A stretch of 64,000 nucleotides of DNA, from NCBI GenBank assembly GCA_032622095.1, contig CP136062.1, forward strand, positions 196,115,887-196,179,886, written 5' to 3'. Below the pieces are notes generated by a model. That model did no database searches and was not told where the DNA came from. It worked only from the letters and a program-made list of their open reading frames with translations. The stretch's first letter is position 1; each line of letters opens with the position of its first letter. The translations under genes were made by a program, and so were the position numbers. Shown one piece after another: positions 27,001 through 42,000 of the stretch. This DNA is from Siphonodentalium dalli (taxonomy: Eukaryota > Mollusca > Scaphopoda > Gadilida > Siphonodentaliidae).

Positions 27001-30000
27001 GTGCAGAAGACATAGGATTTCTATTCAGTGATTTGTATGAAATGTTCATATAATAAGTTCAACCTGACGTCATTTCTTGAACTTATTAACTGAACATTTC
27101 CAAAGGCAGGGTTTCCCCTAGGGGTTGGGGGACCTGTACCCCTATAACTACTGGTGGAAATCTTATTCCATCACCAAATTGCGAACATCTAATAGTATTT
27201 GGTAAATCAGTTGATAATTTAAGCCCAGTTCTGAATGTCTACAGACATTTCTGAATGTCTACAGATATTTTTTTATTTAGTCAAGGAATTGTAATTGTGT
27301 TTCCATATTTTTAACAATCTGAAGGCTTGAGTAATGTAAGGGTGTTGCCATTTGGCAATGCATAAAAATTATTTTGTATAGCTACCACCAGTACCTTAAC
27401 TATATAGATTCACAGTAAATATTTTGACGAAAACGTCAAGTTAAACCCATGTGATAAAATAAGTGTACTGGCATTTTTGGACTTGGACTGCTTAATCATT
27501 AATGAATATTGTCATACATGACAACGTAATCGCAACATATCCAGGCAAGTCAGCCACATGGCTGTGAGAGATGTCCGCTTCGTTATCTCTCAGAGTAAGG
27601 TAATAACTGTCAATGTCTGTGACCCTGAAGATCATTCTTTATCCACAAAATGGTTCACTAGTGATCAGCGTTAATTTGGTGAACGAAAGCGACCCGCTAC
27701 CCCTCTAAACCCCGCCAAAGTAAGCTAATCGTCAACAAGTATTATAGTCACCAAAGGGTTAAATTTATTATATTTGGTATTAGAAGGGCTGAATGAAATT
27801 TGTTTTCAAAGTTTCCGTGTTTGTGAGATGAACTATTGAAATTTAAACCTATCATGACTTCACAATGGGGAATTTCTTATTCTAAACATTTGTTGATATA
27901 AGTGGAATCAGGATCGGGTGTTTTCAGCTATTATTACAAATTTCAAGAGACTTGCCATTAATGGTTTAAACACTATTTTGCCCCAATATTTAAAATTATG
28001 ATTTAATACAATATTTTGATGATGAAAACATTACAGTCATTAACCCTTTACCCAACAGAAGGGCCCTGTGCCAATGCATTCTCTTATATATGCGAGTCGA
28101 CCATAGGTCGCCTCGCATATATAAGAGAATGCATTGGCTTAACACATTAAAAAATATAAAATTGTTAAAGAATGTAAGAAAAAATGGTAAAAAGTGTTAA
28201 AAAAAGATTTTGTTTAGGCCAATGCATTCTCTTATATATGCGAGGCGACCTATGGTCGACTCGCATATATAAGAGAATGCATTGGCACAGGGCATAACTG
28301 TAACCATCACAATGTGGTCAATGAGCCGTTTCCAATGATATCCATATTTGTATGGTTCTATTGAGACAGACCGAAGATATTTTAGGCTGTTGCAGCTTTA
28401 TTTGGCCGGTTTTGGCCGGTTTGTTGGGTAAAGGGTTAATAGACTTGCACTTTCTTCGTGTGTACAATTTGAACTTAATGATAGAAGTTCAGATAATTGC
28501 ATGTATATGAGCAGTACAGTTATTTTGAATATTTGCCCCACTAGAATGTTCACACCCTAGTTAGTAATTTCTCTTGTTTTATTACAGATTTTGAAGGAAA
28601 TTATGGGCCGATGTTTAAGTGAAACTGAGAAATTTAACCTCAAATCAATAGCTTTCCCTGCATTTGGGACGGGAAATCTGAATTACCCTAAGGACCTCGT
28701 GGCAAGAGAAATGTATGATGTCGTCATTCAACATTTTGTAACTAACACAAGCAGTTCCATTAAAGAAGTGTCATTTGTCATTTATAATAAAGACACAGCG
28801 ACTGTCAAGGTTAGTTCTACAAATACTGTGTTTTTAAACCTCCAGTCAGTCCATCCATCTGCCCGGCTTGATAACTCATACAAATATGAACCAATTTCAG
28901 TTGCTTGCCGCAACTATCGCAAATAAATGTAAGCAAACAAGGTTTGTCTTGATTTATTTTGATTGAGTTATGGACCTTAGTTTTTCAATTTTTCATGATT
29001 TATGTCCGTCTGGCTTGATAACTAAAACATATGTGATCCGATATCAATAATGTTTTATTTTAAATTTGGGTTACATCCACAGGTTTCAGTAGAGGTGCAA
29101 TCTCTTGTTTTTTGTCCCACGAAAAAATTATTTTCGGGGGACTATAGAAATGGGCTCAGTCCGTCCGTCCGTTGTACCATCCGTTCTTCATTCCGTTCGT
29201 TGTACCGTCCGTTCGTCTGTCACACTTTTGAGTACCTTCATGGTGTAATCATCTCCTACAGATTTCATCCCAGAGATTTGAAACTTCAGAATATTGTTGC
29301 CCATATATTGCAGATGTGCAACATGTATATAGAATACGGAAAAATTATTTTTTGACTGAGTTATTAACTCTTTTTGACTTAGAAAATTTCAACATTTTTT
29401 ATAATTTTCTGTATGAGGGTACCTTCATGGTGTAATCAACTTCTCCTACAGTTTTGATCATAGATATTTGAAACTTCAGAGTATTGTTACCCACATATTG
29501 GAAATGTGCAACATGTATATAGATGACGGATTTTTTTTTTTTTTACGGAGTTATTAACCCTTTTCGACTTAGAACATTTCAACATTTTTTTAATTTCTTT
29601 AACAAAGCGGCATCGACTTGCCACATTTTCGGGGGACACTGTGGTCCGCTGACCTTTTATTACTTTGGCAACCATACATGCCATATCCCTCATCCAATCG
29701 TCACCAACTTCATATGGATCCTCGGTGTTACCTCTAGATGGGAGTTTACTTTTTTCCCAAATTATTTTGAAAAAACATGGTTGTCAGCAACCATCTTTGA
29801 TTTCACATATGAATCCAAATGCACACCCTCCAGCCCACAATTATGATTAAAAATTGAAAATGTGCAGGCATGTTTGGGTTCAGCTTTAGATGGAATGATT
29901 TTCAAAAAAAAAAAGGGCTGGCGGCAGCCATTCTGGAATTTACTCTTTGCATGACTAAATCCTTTGGCACACCTACAGACCACATCGCTCACCAAACATT

Positions 30001-33000
30001 ATATGGATCTTCTGGGTGACCACTAAATGGGAGTTATCAAATTTTTCCGAATTTTGTTGAAACAAATTGGCCGCCAGTATCCATCTTGGATTTCAAATTT
30101 CACATCAGCTTTCCCTGCCACCCACTATTGGCGAAATGTTTTGAAAATTTACAGGCATGTTTGGGATCACCTCTAAATGGGAGCTATCAAATTGTAATCA
30201 TATTAACCCTTTACCCAACAAACCGGCCAAAACCGGCCAAATAAAGCTTCAACAGCCTAAAATATCTTGGGTCTGTCTCAATAAAACCATACAAATATGG
30301 ATATCATTGGAACCGGCTCATTGACCACATTGTGATGGTTATAGTTATGCCATGTGCCAATGCATTCTCTTATATATGCGAGTCGACCATAGGTCGCCTC
30401 GCATATATAAGAGAATGCATTGGCCTAAAAAAAATCTGTTTTTAACACTTTTTACCATTTTTTCTTACGTTCTTTAACAATTTTATAATTTTTAATGTGT
30501 TAAGCCAATGCATTCTCTTATATATGCGAGGCGACCTATGGTCGACTCGCATATATAAGAGAATGCATTGGCACAGGGCCCTTCTGTTGGGTAAAGGGTT
30601 AAACTTACCATATGGGCTCTTTGAGATGTCCTCTGGTATTACTTAAACATTTAATCTTTCCACATTCCTTATTGCTCCATGTACTGTATTGTATGGCATT
30701 ATCCCTGCTCCAAGTTGAGCTACAGTGTCATTGACACTTTCATTAACAGAGTTATGGTCCTTGTCAACTAAAATATGCCAATTATTTTGATTTCTGGGGG
30801 TTAATTTGATAGACTTGTAAATTACTGATTATTCTGGTATCTAATCAAATAAAACTAGATGTTTAACCCTTTGAGTGCCACGGGCCGATCTCATCGGCCC
30901 TAATTTACGTTCTGTAAAATCGGCTTTAATTTTAATTTTTTTATTTTTTAGATTTCTTTTTTTTTGGGTGAATTTTTTTTGGGTATGCTTAAGCATGCTA
31001 TAGGGCATGTTATAACTCAAAACTATCACCAAGTATTCATAGTAATAATTTTGATGCCCATGAAAAACGTAAGATTCCCTGGCCCTAAACCTACAAAATA
31101 AGTCGGTTAAAGAATATAAGAAAAAATTATTAAAATTGTAAAAAATTGCAAAAAATAATAACAAATGATGAAAAATTGTTAGGCCAATGCATTCTCTTAT
31201 ATATGCGAGGCCACCTATGGTCGACTCGCATATATAAGAGAATGCATTGGCACAGGGTATATGGGTTGATACAAAAATCGGACCTGGCACTCAAAGGGTT
31301 AACAACATATAGACAGCTCGAAGCAAAGTTTGATTCAATGGTTGTTACCAGAATCAAATTTTTCATTTCTAAAAAACCCACCGGTCAAATAAGGCCACCT
31401 TATTTGGGGGACATGTGGCCTAACAGCCTTTTATTTCATTTACTTTTTCTGTCCAAAATAACAATCATTTCCCCTCTACCGGAAGCCCTCCTATTCGTAA
31501 TCCTACTCCCAGCGATGACATACTATTTATCCGAAGCTTGCAAGCATGTTCTGAGTTACATTCGTTAAAATCAATGAATGAAATGACATAATTTTTCTTA
31601 TATGGGGGTAGTATCATTCTGCGTCATTTTAGCAGAAACACATCGTCAAGTAATAGTAAACACATAGTCAAGTAATCAGAAACACATAGTCAAGTAATCA
31701 GAAACACATAGTCAAGTAATCAGAAACACATAGTCAAGTAATCAGAAACACATAGTCAAGTAATCAGAAACACATAGTCAAGTAATCAGAAACACATAGT
31801 CAAGTAATCAGAAACACATAGTCAAGTAATCAGAAACACATAGTCAAGTAATCAGAAACACATAGTCAAGTAATCAGAAACACATAGTCAAGTAATAGTA
31901 AAAAATCATAATTAAATGACGTGATTTTTATTATTATGTGTACCCATACCATGTATGGTACACATAATGCCGACGTCCGGATCAACCATCCGGCGTTCGT
32001 CCGTCCATCTGTCCGTCTGTCCATCTGTCCGTAGACACTTGCTATCCGATTCGATTACTTGAGTAATTTTTATCGGATCATGTTCAAATTTTATGTGCAT
32101 GTTTATGATGACACACCCCTCACCTGTATAGTTTTTGGTATCGATCGGTTGATCGGTTTAGAAATGATTAATACTTTCCATCCATACCTGGTCATATTCT
32201 ATCTGATGCCATAACTCATGTATTTTTTTACCCATTGTGTTCATATGTTATATGCAGGTTTATGATGACACATGGCTCACCTGTATAGTTTTTGGTATCG
32301 ATTGGTTGATCGGTTTAGAAAATAATTAACCCTGCTCGCAAATGCTATCCGATGTATCGAACTTATCGAAGTCAAACAATTTTCTTTTGATCTGCCTCAT
32401 ATTTCTTACCTAGGTCTTTCTTAGCACGTTCTTAATCTGTATGGATTTTGGTATTGTTTAGTTAACCCTTTCCACTCTTGTTTTTAAATAGAATTCATCC
32501 AAGCCAGGATGACTCAAACATCTTTCATCTGATCGACACCAATTTTGGTATATGAATTTCTGACCCCTAAATACAGATCAAGTGCGAATATGGGTTTGAT
32601 CCGGTATATATTAACAGGGTTAAGGCCCTTTATAATTCATACATCTTTTCCATGCACTATTAAATTTGAATAGAACAAGACACAACACACACCTGTGTTA
32701 CCGGTATTGGAAGGAGATAATTTATTGCTTTGGACACAGTGACCTGATAGTTCCACTTGTGGCTGCAGACTTATAAACATCTGTCAAACTTTGATTGATG
32801 TTAGACTCTTTATTCCAGTTCTGTTCTCTGTTGAAACCATGCAGTTCATGGCATTATTGTTTACAGAGACACTGTTGTTATAACTTAGAAAATAATTAAT
32901 ACAGCATTCCTTAGTTCCATCATATGATGTCATTGAAAATGATTAACCCTCTGCACACATCATATGGTCTTCTGATGTTTTTTATTTGATCATTCTCCTA

Positions 33001-36000
33001 TTCTATGTACATGTTGATGGTGATCCACTTTTAATTTGCATGGATTTGGGATTAAATTAACCCATTCGATTGACTCATATTATCTGATAGACATATATTA
33101 AATTATCACTTTAACTTTGAGCCAGGTTCAGTCAGTGTTTCAAGAAATGACCAATTGAAATTCATCATTAGAAGATATGTCTTATTTTGAAATTCCCTCA
33201 ATTGCATTTGGGCTACAGGATAATATTAACAGTGCTGTGATTCTTGAGACTGACTTATTGTATGGGTTTCTAAATCCAATGACATGCTTTTTGTTGACTA
33301 CTCTGTGTTATCAGTTCATTAGTTTGGGTAAGATTAACCCCTTACTATCCAATTTGATAACTCAAATATTTCCATTGATTATGTTTATAGTTCTGGCACA
33401 GTTTATGATAACACACCTCTAACCTGCATAGTGAGGGTCATTTGGTTTATTTGCTTAAATATATTAACATCCTTCACCAATCCTGTTGACACAATGTGAT
33501 AGCTAAATATTTTTTGCATGATTACTCTATAAATAATCACATCTGTGATAATCATGACACATTCTTCACCTGTATAGATTTTGGTATCAATCGAATAGTT
33601 GTGATAATATTAACCTTAAAGGGGTACTGTACCCCAATTTCAATAAATTCCCAGTGACAATAGCGATCTAATATGAATATTATATGATAAAATAACTAAT
33701 TTGAGTCGACGATGTCTACTGAAAACGTTCCAATTAACATGCTATCGTAAAAGTAAAATTGAATTATTTAATATAAATTCATTTATGGCTGGAGTCATAA
33801 AATGGAGAATTATGCCATTACAAGTTACCGTTCTTGAAATCGCATATGTTGCGTGTCTTTTATCGACGGCCATTCGCGAACATTATTGAGTTGCAAACAA
33901 AACATGTTACCTGCAAAAGAAGGCCCGTTATAACCGATTCGGGGAAAAAGGAGAAAGAAACAAGAGTCATAAAGCGTCAAGTATTTTATAGGGAGTGAGA
34001 TTGTTCGATGGAAGAGATTGAATGCATCAATCGAAGCTGTGGGCAATGAACTTCCGGTTCTTCCTGCGACTTGCGTCTTCTCCGGTGAAGGTCAAAAACA
34101 TGGCGCGTAGTTTGAAATCGTAATATTTTTGTTTCCAAGATCAATATTTTCTTCGCTAAATTAGGTTTATACGAAACTCATATAACACGAACACAATCTA
34201 ACTTGAAAGTTATTTCAATGGGAGTAAATAAAAAAATCGCCTATCTTAGTGTACAGTACCCCTTTAACTTTAATTATATTTCAACTGTTCACAAACATAT
34301 CTTTCTAATGATCAACTTACAAGAAAATTAACATTTATATCCAATCATTAGCAATCATATTTTATATCCAGGTCTATACATCCCTCACTTCTATAGTTGA
34401 TCAGGTATTGATTGTTTTTTAGTGGTGAAATATTAATAGGTTGCTATGAATTTTTAATATGCAGCTGACACAAAATATAATAAACAAAAAAATAGCAATG
34501 ATAATGAAAAAAAACACAATATGTAATGTCTCATGTTCCAATGTAATAAATAGATAAATTGAGTTGCTATGATGTTTATCTAGCTAATTTCTTAACTATT
34601 TGATATTTAACAGCTATGGTGCTTCTCTCCGACTATGGATTGAGCTTAATTAGCCTTATAACTCTATAAGACATACATATATCTGTGTTGGAGTCACTAA
34701 TAGGTTGAAATCAAAGCCACGTCTGTTAACATTGTGTTAATGTGAGCAAGGTGCCCAATAAGTGTGATTTCACTTGTGAATTAATAGTAATGTGTGAATT
34801 GTTTAAAGTTTTGCACTCATGAAAAGGATGGGGTAAGGATATATGAAAATGGCTCATCGCTGTCGTTAAGGTATGGGTTAAACATCTGCCGATCGTGATC
34901 GGCCTCTCGTTTCGATTGTTTTGGTATCCATGAGCCTAAATTTAATGGAAACATTAGATCAATTTTTAGTATCAGAAACATGTTATAAATGCCCATTATT
35001 AGAGTTTGGTCATTAGTCTGGTCATTGAAGCATTGGACCTAGAACAAATTGTTTACAAGCTGTTTTTGGTGTCATATTGTCGGGCAGAATGTAGGGAACA
35101 ACATATCCAAAATCCGCTAAAATCCGCTATGGGGAAAATTCTCTATTGAAGATGGCGTCCATAATGTCTGTCGTTATCGGAAAATACTGAATTCTGCGGC
35201 AGGTGCTCCAATTAATGCCAAATTCGTAATAAATTGAAATATACACAAACATTGCTTAGTCGCAAACCATATATGTAGAATATTTTTCCCAAAATGGCCA
35301 CCAAAATGGACAAAATCGAATGAAATTTACATTTAGTGCAAAATTGAATAGCTAGTCCTATACGAGTGAACAAACGCTCGAATATTGCGAGGAAGAATGA
35401 CTTCAAGTATAAGAGAAACTTTTTATTAGAGATGTACGAATTCTTTCTGATTTATCTCACGAGAGAGCAAGCGAAATCAGGGTATTGTGGAACGGTTAAA
35501 TCTGGACTTTTGGGCGCCCAGAAACGGAAAAATGACGCAGTTTTATCTGTACCGCTAATCTTGAATCGTGTGATATATGTGTAATTAAACAGCTAAACGG
35601 GATTTAGTAGGGATGTATTGACTATGCGGCCTTTCTCTAGGAGCAGAAATATATGTATTCATAGCAGTCTCACGAATGAGACTGATCACCATTTATTTTG
35701 ATATCTACGGTATAAAACCTTAAAAAATTAATTGCTATAAAACGGTATGAATTATGTTCATATCGTACTGGGGAGAATGCGTAGATCCTATTGTACGTGT
35801 CTCAAAATAGTAGTTATAGTTGCCTCAGATCAAGTGATAAAACACGAATATTTCGCTTTTATCACAAGAATGCGTGATGGTGTACCATGAACTAAATTTA
35901 TTAAATCACAAATGAGTAAGTATTATGTACCTCAATACATGCCAGCCATAACAACTTCAAATATTAAACCATCAACGTATATTGTGTAGATCGATGATTA

Positions 36001-39000
36001 AACCAGCATACACATCACCAATACGCACCATATTTCTTTCCGGTTTGCGTTCCGTAAATGGTAAATCACAGAATTGTTTCCCGTTTACCGTTTACCTTTT
36101 CGAATTGATAAAATAGCGAAATATTTGAACACATTTGACTCAATAAACTTGGGGTTGGGCACCTTGTGGTGACAATATACCTGGTAGTTATCATTGCCTA
36201 GTGTCTGTTTTTGAATACCAACACATACACCATTGTATGTCTATCATATTCGGTGTTTGAAACATAACTAATTTCTGTTTTCTAGTTTCCTATTTTCGTG
36301 TTATCATTTGACAGCGTGGTCAAATTTGAAAATCGTAATAAAATGATTCAATGCGGGCCTTTTTTCGAGACGCGGCTATGCCCGAGAATCAAAACCCATT
36401 TTTTTTTTTGGCCTTATACCTGGAAATTTTATTTGGTTGAATTCACCAAGGCCACATCTACGCGAAACTTACTACGTTGTCTTCAACCGCATCACCGCGT
36501 TTACCCATTTTTCATAACGTTACACATGTCTGTTGCACACAGAACCACAACTAACAATATTGGGTGAATGTTCCATGTTGGAATAACATCTTAAACGAAG
36601 ATCACCTGATATTTAGCACGATTACGTGGGTGGTAATGGTAATATATTTTCAAACAAAAATATACTGAAAACTAATAGTGTGCATTGTGCTGTAGCTTAT
36701 TCTAGTTGTAAAGTGGCCACTGAAGTAATTTTCACAAAATTGTCTACTAAGAAACCGGTTGGTAGCAGAATGAAAATTAGTCTTACATACAATGTACTAT
36801 GTACAGTCTCTTTGACCTGGTGAGATTCGGTGCTAATCCATTGAAGATATGAGTGTTTCTTTACAGTATAATAACCATTGCGACATACGTGTATCGTTTA
36901 TTATCACCGGTTGTGTTGATAATTCCGGAAATATAACTAGTATTTATACCTCTAGAATATGCACTTAAATTTCGGCGTTGCATTCAATATTTAATCACCA
37001 TGCCGAATGAAACTACCATGCACTATGAGGCGAAACATTAGTTCGTGTGTTGCATGCACGAGCTATTTTTGTTTTGCCCAACAGTTGGATGTTGGATAAG
37101 CAGAACACACAAACGTTAAAGACGTAAATCATTGGGGGGTTGACTTGCTGTGCAGTGATGGATGATCCTTCAGATTGATCTGTTTTAATGATGTGTGTAC
37201 CTTTAAAGATATTTAACAACCGACTTGTATATTGCCAATACGTATATCACTCTTATGTGGTTACCCAATTATGTTGCTTTCTACGTGGTATGGTTTGGAG
37301 TTGCGGCCATTTTGACAGCCATTTCATGGCCACGATTGTATAATTTTCTGTCCGTGTCACTCTACTCGCTCCCGCATTCTAATTTAACACAAACTGATAT
37401 AACGGCATAATTCTGATGCCACTATATATTGTATAATGACTTATATCGAGAACTGATGTAGTATAGACAACCATGTTGGACGCCATCGTGGATAACAAAG
37501 TTTCCCCAACGCGGATTTTTGCAGATTTTGGATATGTTGTTCCTGATGCTTTTCCGCGTCGAATGACACCGAAAACAGCTTGTAAACAATTTGTTCTAGG
37601 TTCACCTCAAAATCGAGTCTCAACGACCAGACTACATGACAAACTGTAGCGGAAAAATATGATAAACAATAGAGAACTGTCCTCAGTGATGAACAAAGCT
37701 TCTCTCATGAGCTGCGAGGATTATTTTCAATCGGCTAATTCCTCTTGAAAATCACTGTGGACAGTTATATTTTGTCATGGTAAAATTTCGGTTCAATCGG
37801 ATAATTTTTGTGAGAGTTATGACCCTTTTTCGACTTAAAAAATTCAGTTTTTTTTTTAGAAAATTCAGTTTTCCTTCTATTTTTGTGGCACCAGACCAAA
37901 TTTGAAGCTAATATAATAGAACAACATGTGGCATTTTTATAGCGCTTAACCAGAAAGTTTCTGTGCTCAGAAAAGAAAGTTCTGACCAGCCCTCAAGTTT
38001 GGTCAAAATGTTACCTGGTAGGCTACATTCTTGGTACATTCTCTGACCTAAGCTGTTCAATTTTCATCCAAATCTATATTCATTAATACCTTGGTTTAAA
38101 CCATCATTGTATATAAACACTTACCAGGTTCTCTGACCTTAAGCTGTTCCAATTTTCATCAAAATCTATATTCATTGTATATTCATTAATACCTTGGTTT
38201 AAACCTACCTTAAGCAGTTCAATTTTCATCCAAAAGTATTTGCACAAAAATAAGGAAAATCTTCTCTGATTTTACAGTCGGGGGCGTTACCTCCGCCCAC
38301 CGGTGCACTTGTTTAAACTTTAATCTGTTGAGTAGCAGTACACAGTTCGTTTGTAAATTTTTCATGATTTTTGTCCATTTGGTTTAATAACAAATATGAG
38401 GCGATTTTAATCATTTTTGCAATGCACCTTTTATCTAGGTATTTGAGTCTGAAGAAGCGAAAAGAAAAGGAGGGGTGGAGACTGGAACGCTGAAGAAACG
38501 AAGAACCCGGGTGTTTGAACCAAGCTCTCCTTTGCCAACGAAAGAGACCATTGTGTTGAGCAGAACAGATACAGCAGCAGAGCAGCGTATGTACCATCAT
38601 TTACTTTATTTCCTCATTGTTTTCCAACATATTATTCGGGGGACTATAGAAATGAGTGTTGTCTGTCCATCTGAAACATTTGTTGTCCGGATAATAACTT
38701 GAATATTATTTGACAGAATTGTATGTGGCCTTCATATGAGAATGTCCTGATCAATTTCGAATTTGGGTCATGTCCGATCATTTCTGACAGCGTTGTAATC
38801 CTTTTTGCGGATTATGTTGTTGGTGATAACTTGAATAGTGTTTAACATAATTTTATGAAACGGGGTCTATTATCATCATATGAGAAAGTCCTGATCCAAT
38901 TGAAATTTGAGTTTGGTCTGACCATTTCTGACATAGTTCTGCCCATTCTCGATTTAGAATTTGCTGACTATTTTGTTGTTCGGATGATATAACTTGAATA

Positions 39001-42000
39001 ATATTTTACCAAATTTCATAGACTTTGAATTTATTGACTATATGTTAACAACATTGACAGTTCGAACCAAAGTTTGATCCAATGATTGTTGCCATAATTT
39101 CAGTTTTCAGTTCTAAAAATACACCTTTTTCGGGGCAGCCATTTATTATGCCCCCGATCTCCGATGGAGATTTGGGGGTATATAGTGGAGCCCTCCGTCC
39201 GTCCGTCCTTCCGTCCATACGAACGTTTCAACTCATAACTTTGGTTTCGCTAACTCAATTCAGTTGATCTTTGGTATGCTAATAGACCAGCCGGGGGGAC
39301 AAGATTTCCCCATAACTGCGGTTTCGTCCGCCCATTTTTTCCAGAGTTACGCCCCTTTTTGGACTTAGAAAATTGTCCGTACGAACGTTTCAACTCATAA
39401 CTTTGGTTTCGCTAACTCAATTCAGTTGATCTTTGGTATGCTAATAGACCAGCCGGGGGCAAGATTTCCCCATAACTGCGGTTTCGTCCGCCTATTTTTT
39501 CCAGAGTTACGCCCCTTTTTGGACTTAGAAAATTCAGTTTTCTGTGGCATACGAACGTTTCAACTCATAACTTTGGTTTCGCTAATTCAATTCAGTTGAT
39601 CTTTGGTATGCCAATAGACCAGTCGGGGGGACAAGATTTCCCCATAGCCGTGGTTTCGTCCGCCCATTTTTTCCAGAGTTACGCCACTTTTTTGACTTTT
39701 TTTGGTTTCCAGATGATAACTTGATTTTGGATTGTTTATTTGCAAAACCCGTTTTTGTGTATTACCAATATCGCAATACAGGTCATGGTAAAATTTCGGT
39801 TCAATCGGATAATTTTTGTGAGAGTTATGACCCTTTTTCGACTTAAAAAATTCAGTTTTTTTTTTAGAAAATTCAGTTTTCCTTCTATTTTTGTGGCACC
39901 AGACCAAATTTGAAGCTAATATAGAACAACATGTGGCATTTTTATAGCGCTTAACCAGAAAGTTTCTGTGCTCAGAAAAGAAAGTTCTGACCAGCCCTCA
40001 AGTTTGGTCAAAATGTTACCTGGTAGGCTACATTCTTGGTACATTCTCTGACCTAAGCTGTTCAATTTTCATCCAAATCTATATTCATTAATACCTTGGT
40101 TTAAACCATCATTGTATATAAACACTTACCAGGTTCTCTGACCTTAAGCTGTTCCAATTTTCATCAAAATCTATATTCATTGTATATTCATTAATACCTT
40201 GGTTTAAACCTACCTTAAGCAGTTCAATTTTCATCCAAAAGTATTTGCACAAAAATAAGGAAAATCTTCTCTGATTTTACAGTCGGGGGCGTTACCTCCG
40301 CCCACCGGTGCACTTGTTTAAACTTTAATCTGTTGAGTAGCAGTACACAATTTAAGAGTTGTAGAAGGGCTGGAAATAAGTGTCTGAGACAGTCTGAGGC
40401 ACATAAAAATGTGTGTTAAATGTACACTATATGGTACACCATACAGACCACATTAACTGTTTTATCAACATTCTCGCTCTATGCACAAATCGATCTGATC
40501 ACCAGTTCCCAGAGAAATTTGTCACAATCATTCTTTATGACACTGTGAACAATGGGTATGCTATTCATCACTGCATGACGAACCAGCCATTTGACATACA
40601 GTAATACCCAAATAAGTGACCCCTTAACCACAAAATTATTATGGAGAGTTTTCCAAAGAATATCAGCAAGCCATATTTCCAACTAAATCCTGCAAATTTC
40701 CAATAATTCTGCTGTGGTTAAGGGGTCACTTATTTTGAGCATTACTGTGGATTCTAATGTTTACTCGGTCTTTTTTTTCAGGTAAATTCCAACCAGTTGA
40801 CACTTCGAGTGAGACATTCAGCTTTGACTTGGGCTCACTAATACTCTATGTAAAGAAGGGCGATATCACATGTGAGAATGCAGAGGCACTAGTAAACAGT
40901 ACAAATAAGGAAATGGATTTGAAGAGAGGTGCAGTGTCACAAGCCCTTCTACGTAAATGTGGAAGAGAATTAAGCGACGAATGTAAAGCCCAGGGTAAGT
41001 CAAGACTGGAAATTGCATACCGCCAACACAACTTTTGACTGGCGTAAGTGTTTTTCACCCGCTTCAATTCTGTGAACCCATGTGTGTTTTAAGTATATTA
41101 AAATAGTTTTTGAGAGTTAAAGACAAAGTTGTGTCACCCAGCCTTTGATTCACAGTGAACTCTTTGATTCACAGTATTCAAGCCATCTTTTGCTCGAGAT
41201 TGGTTACAGTGTAGCTATGATGACAATGTCTGTGTGTCGCACGTGGCTATTTCGTAATCGGATTGATGAGTATTTAGTAAATAAAGGGCAAAGTGCACTG
41301 CTATCTATTGTATTTATTTTAGTACCGCAAATGGAAAAGAATGGAATCGCTGTTACCACTGCTAAAAATCTACCTGGCGTGAGCATATTAATACACATCG
41401 ATGCACCTGACACAATCGGCGATTGGAAGAAAGCTGTAACCAATTGTCTGAAAGCTGCTTCGGAGCAAAAAATCAAGACGATTGCATTCCCAGCCTTAGG
41501 AACAGGTAAGTCGACATCTTCCTCTTATTAAAGTGATATTGTGTACTTATTGACCTTCATAATATGACATACACTATTAAAGGCCCAATTAATTTTCGAA
41601 TCACCGGATCACATTATATACAACATATTCCATATTATATACCATTTATCAACTTATATGGTCGAATAAACTGTGAACATGTTGTTTTTGTCATGGTGTG
41701 TTCTGTGCTTAATTGCGATCTGGTCTGAACTGCCAGTTTATTATTCTCAATGGAAGGGTAATAACTCTATCTCTTATATGTATATTATGATGCATTCTGA
41801 GGTAAATAACAGGGGGGAAGTATTGGGGTGAATCTGAGAATCTCTATCACTTGGTTGACACTCCTAGGACTCACCTGTTCCGTATTTGGGTGGAATATAT
41901 ATATTTTTGGTAGCTCTTCCAAATGGTATATAATATGGAATATGTTGTGTATAATGTAATCTGGGCATTCGAAAATTAATTGGGCTGTTAAGAACGTTAT

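Noticed and set aside
37774-40349. The 570-bp direct repeats as LTRs of a retrotransposon
   Set aside because: The 1.4 kb between them holds a host exon and other repeats. There is no primer-binding site or polypurine tract, no TG...CA ends and no polyprotein.
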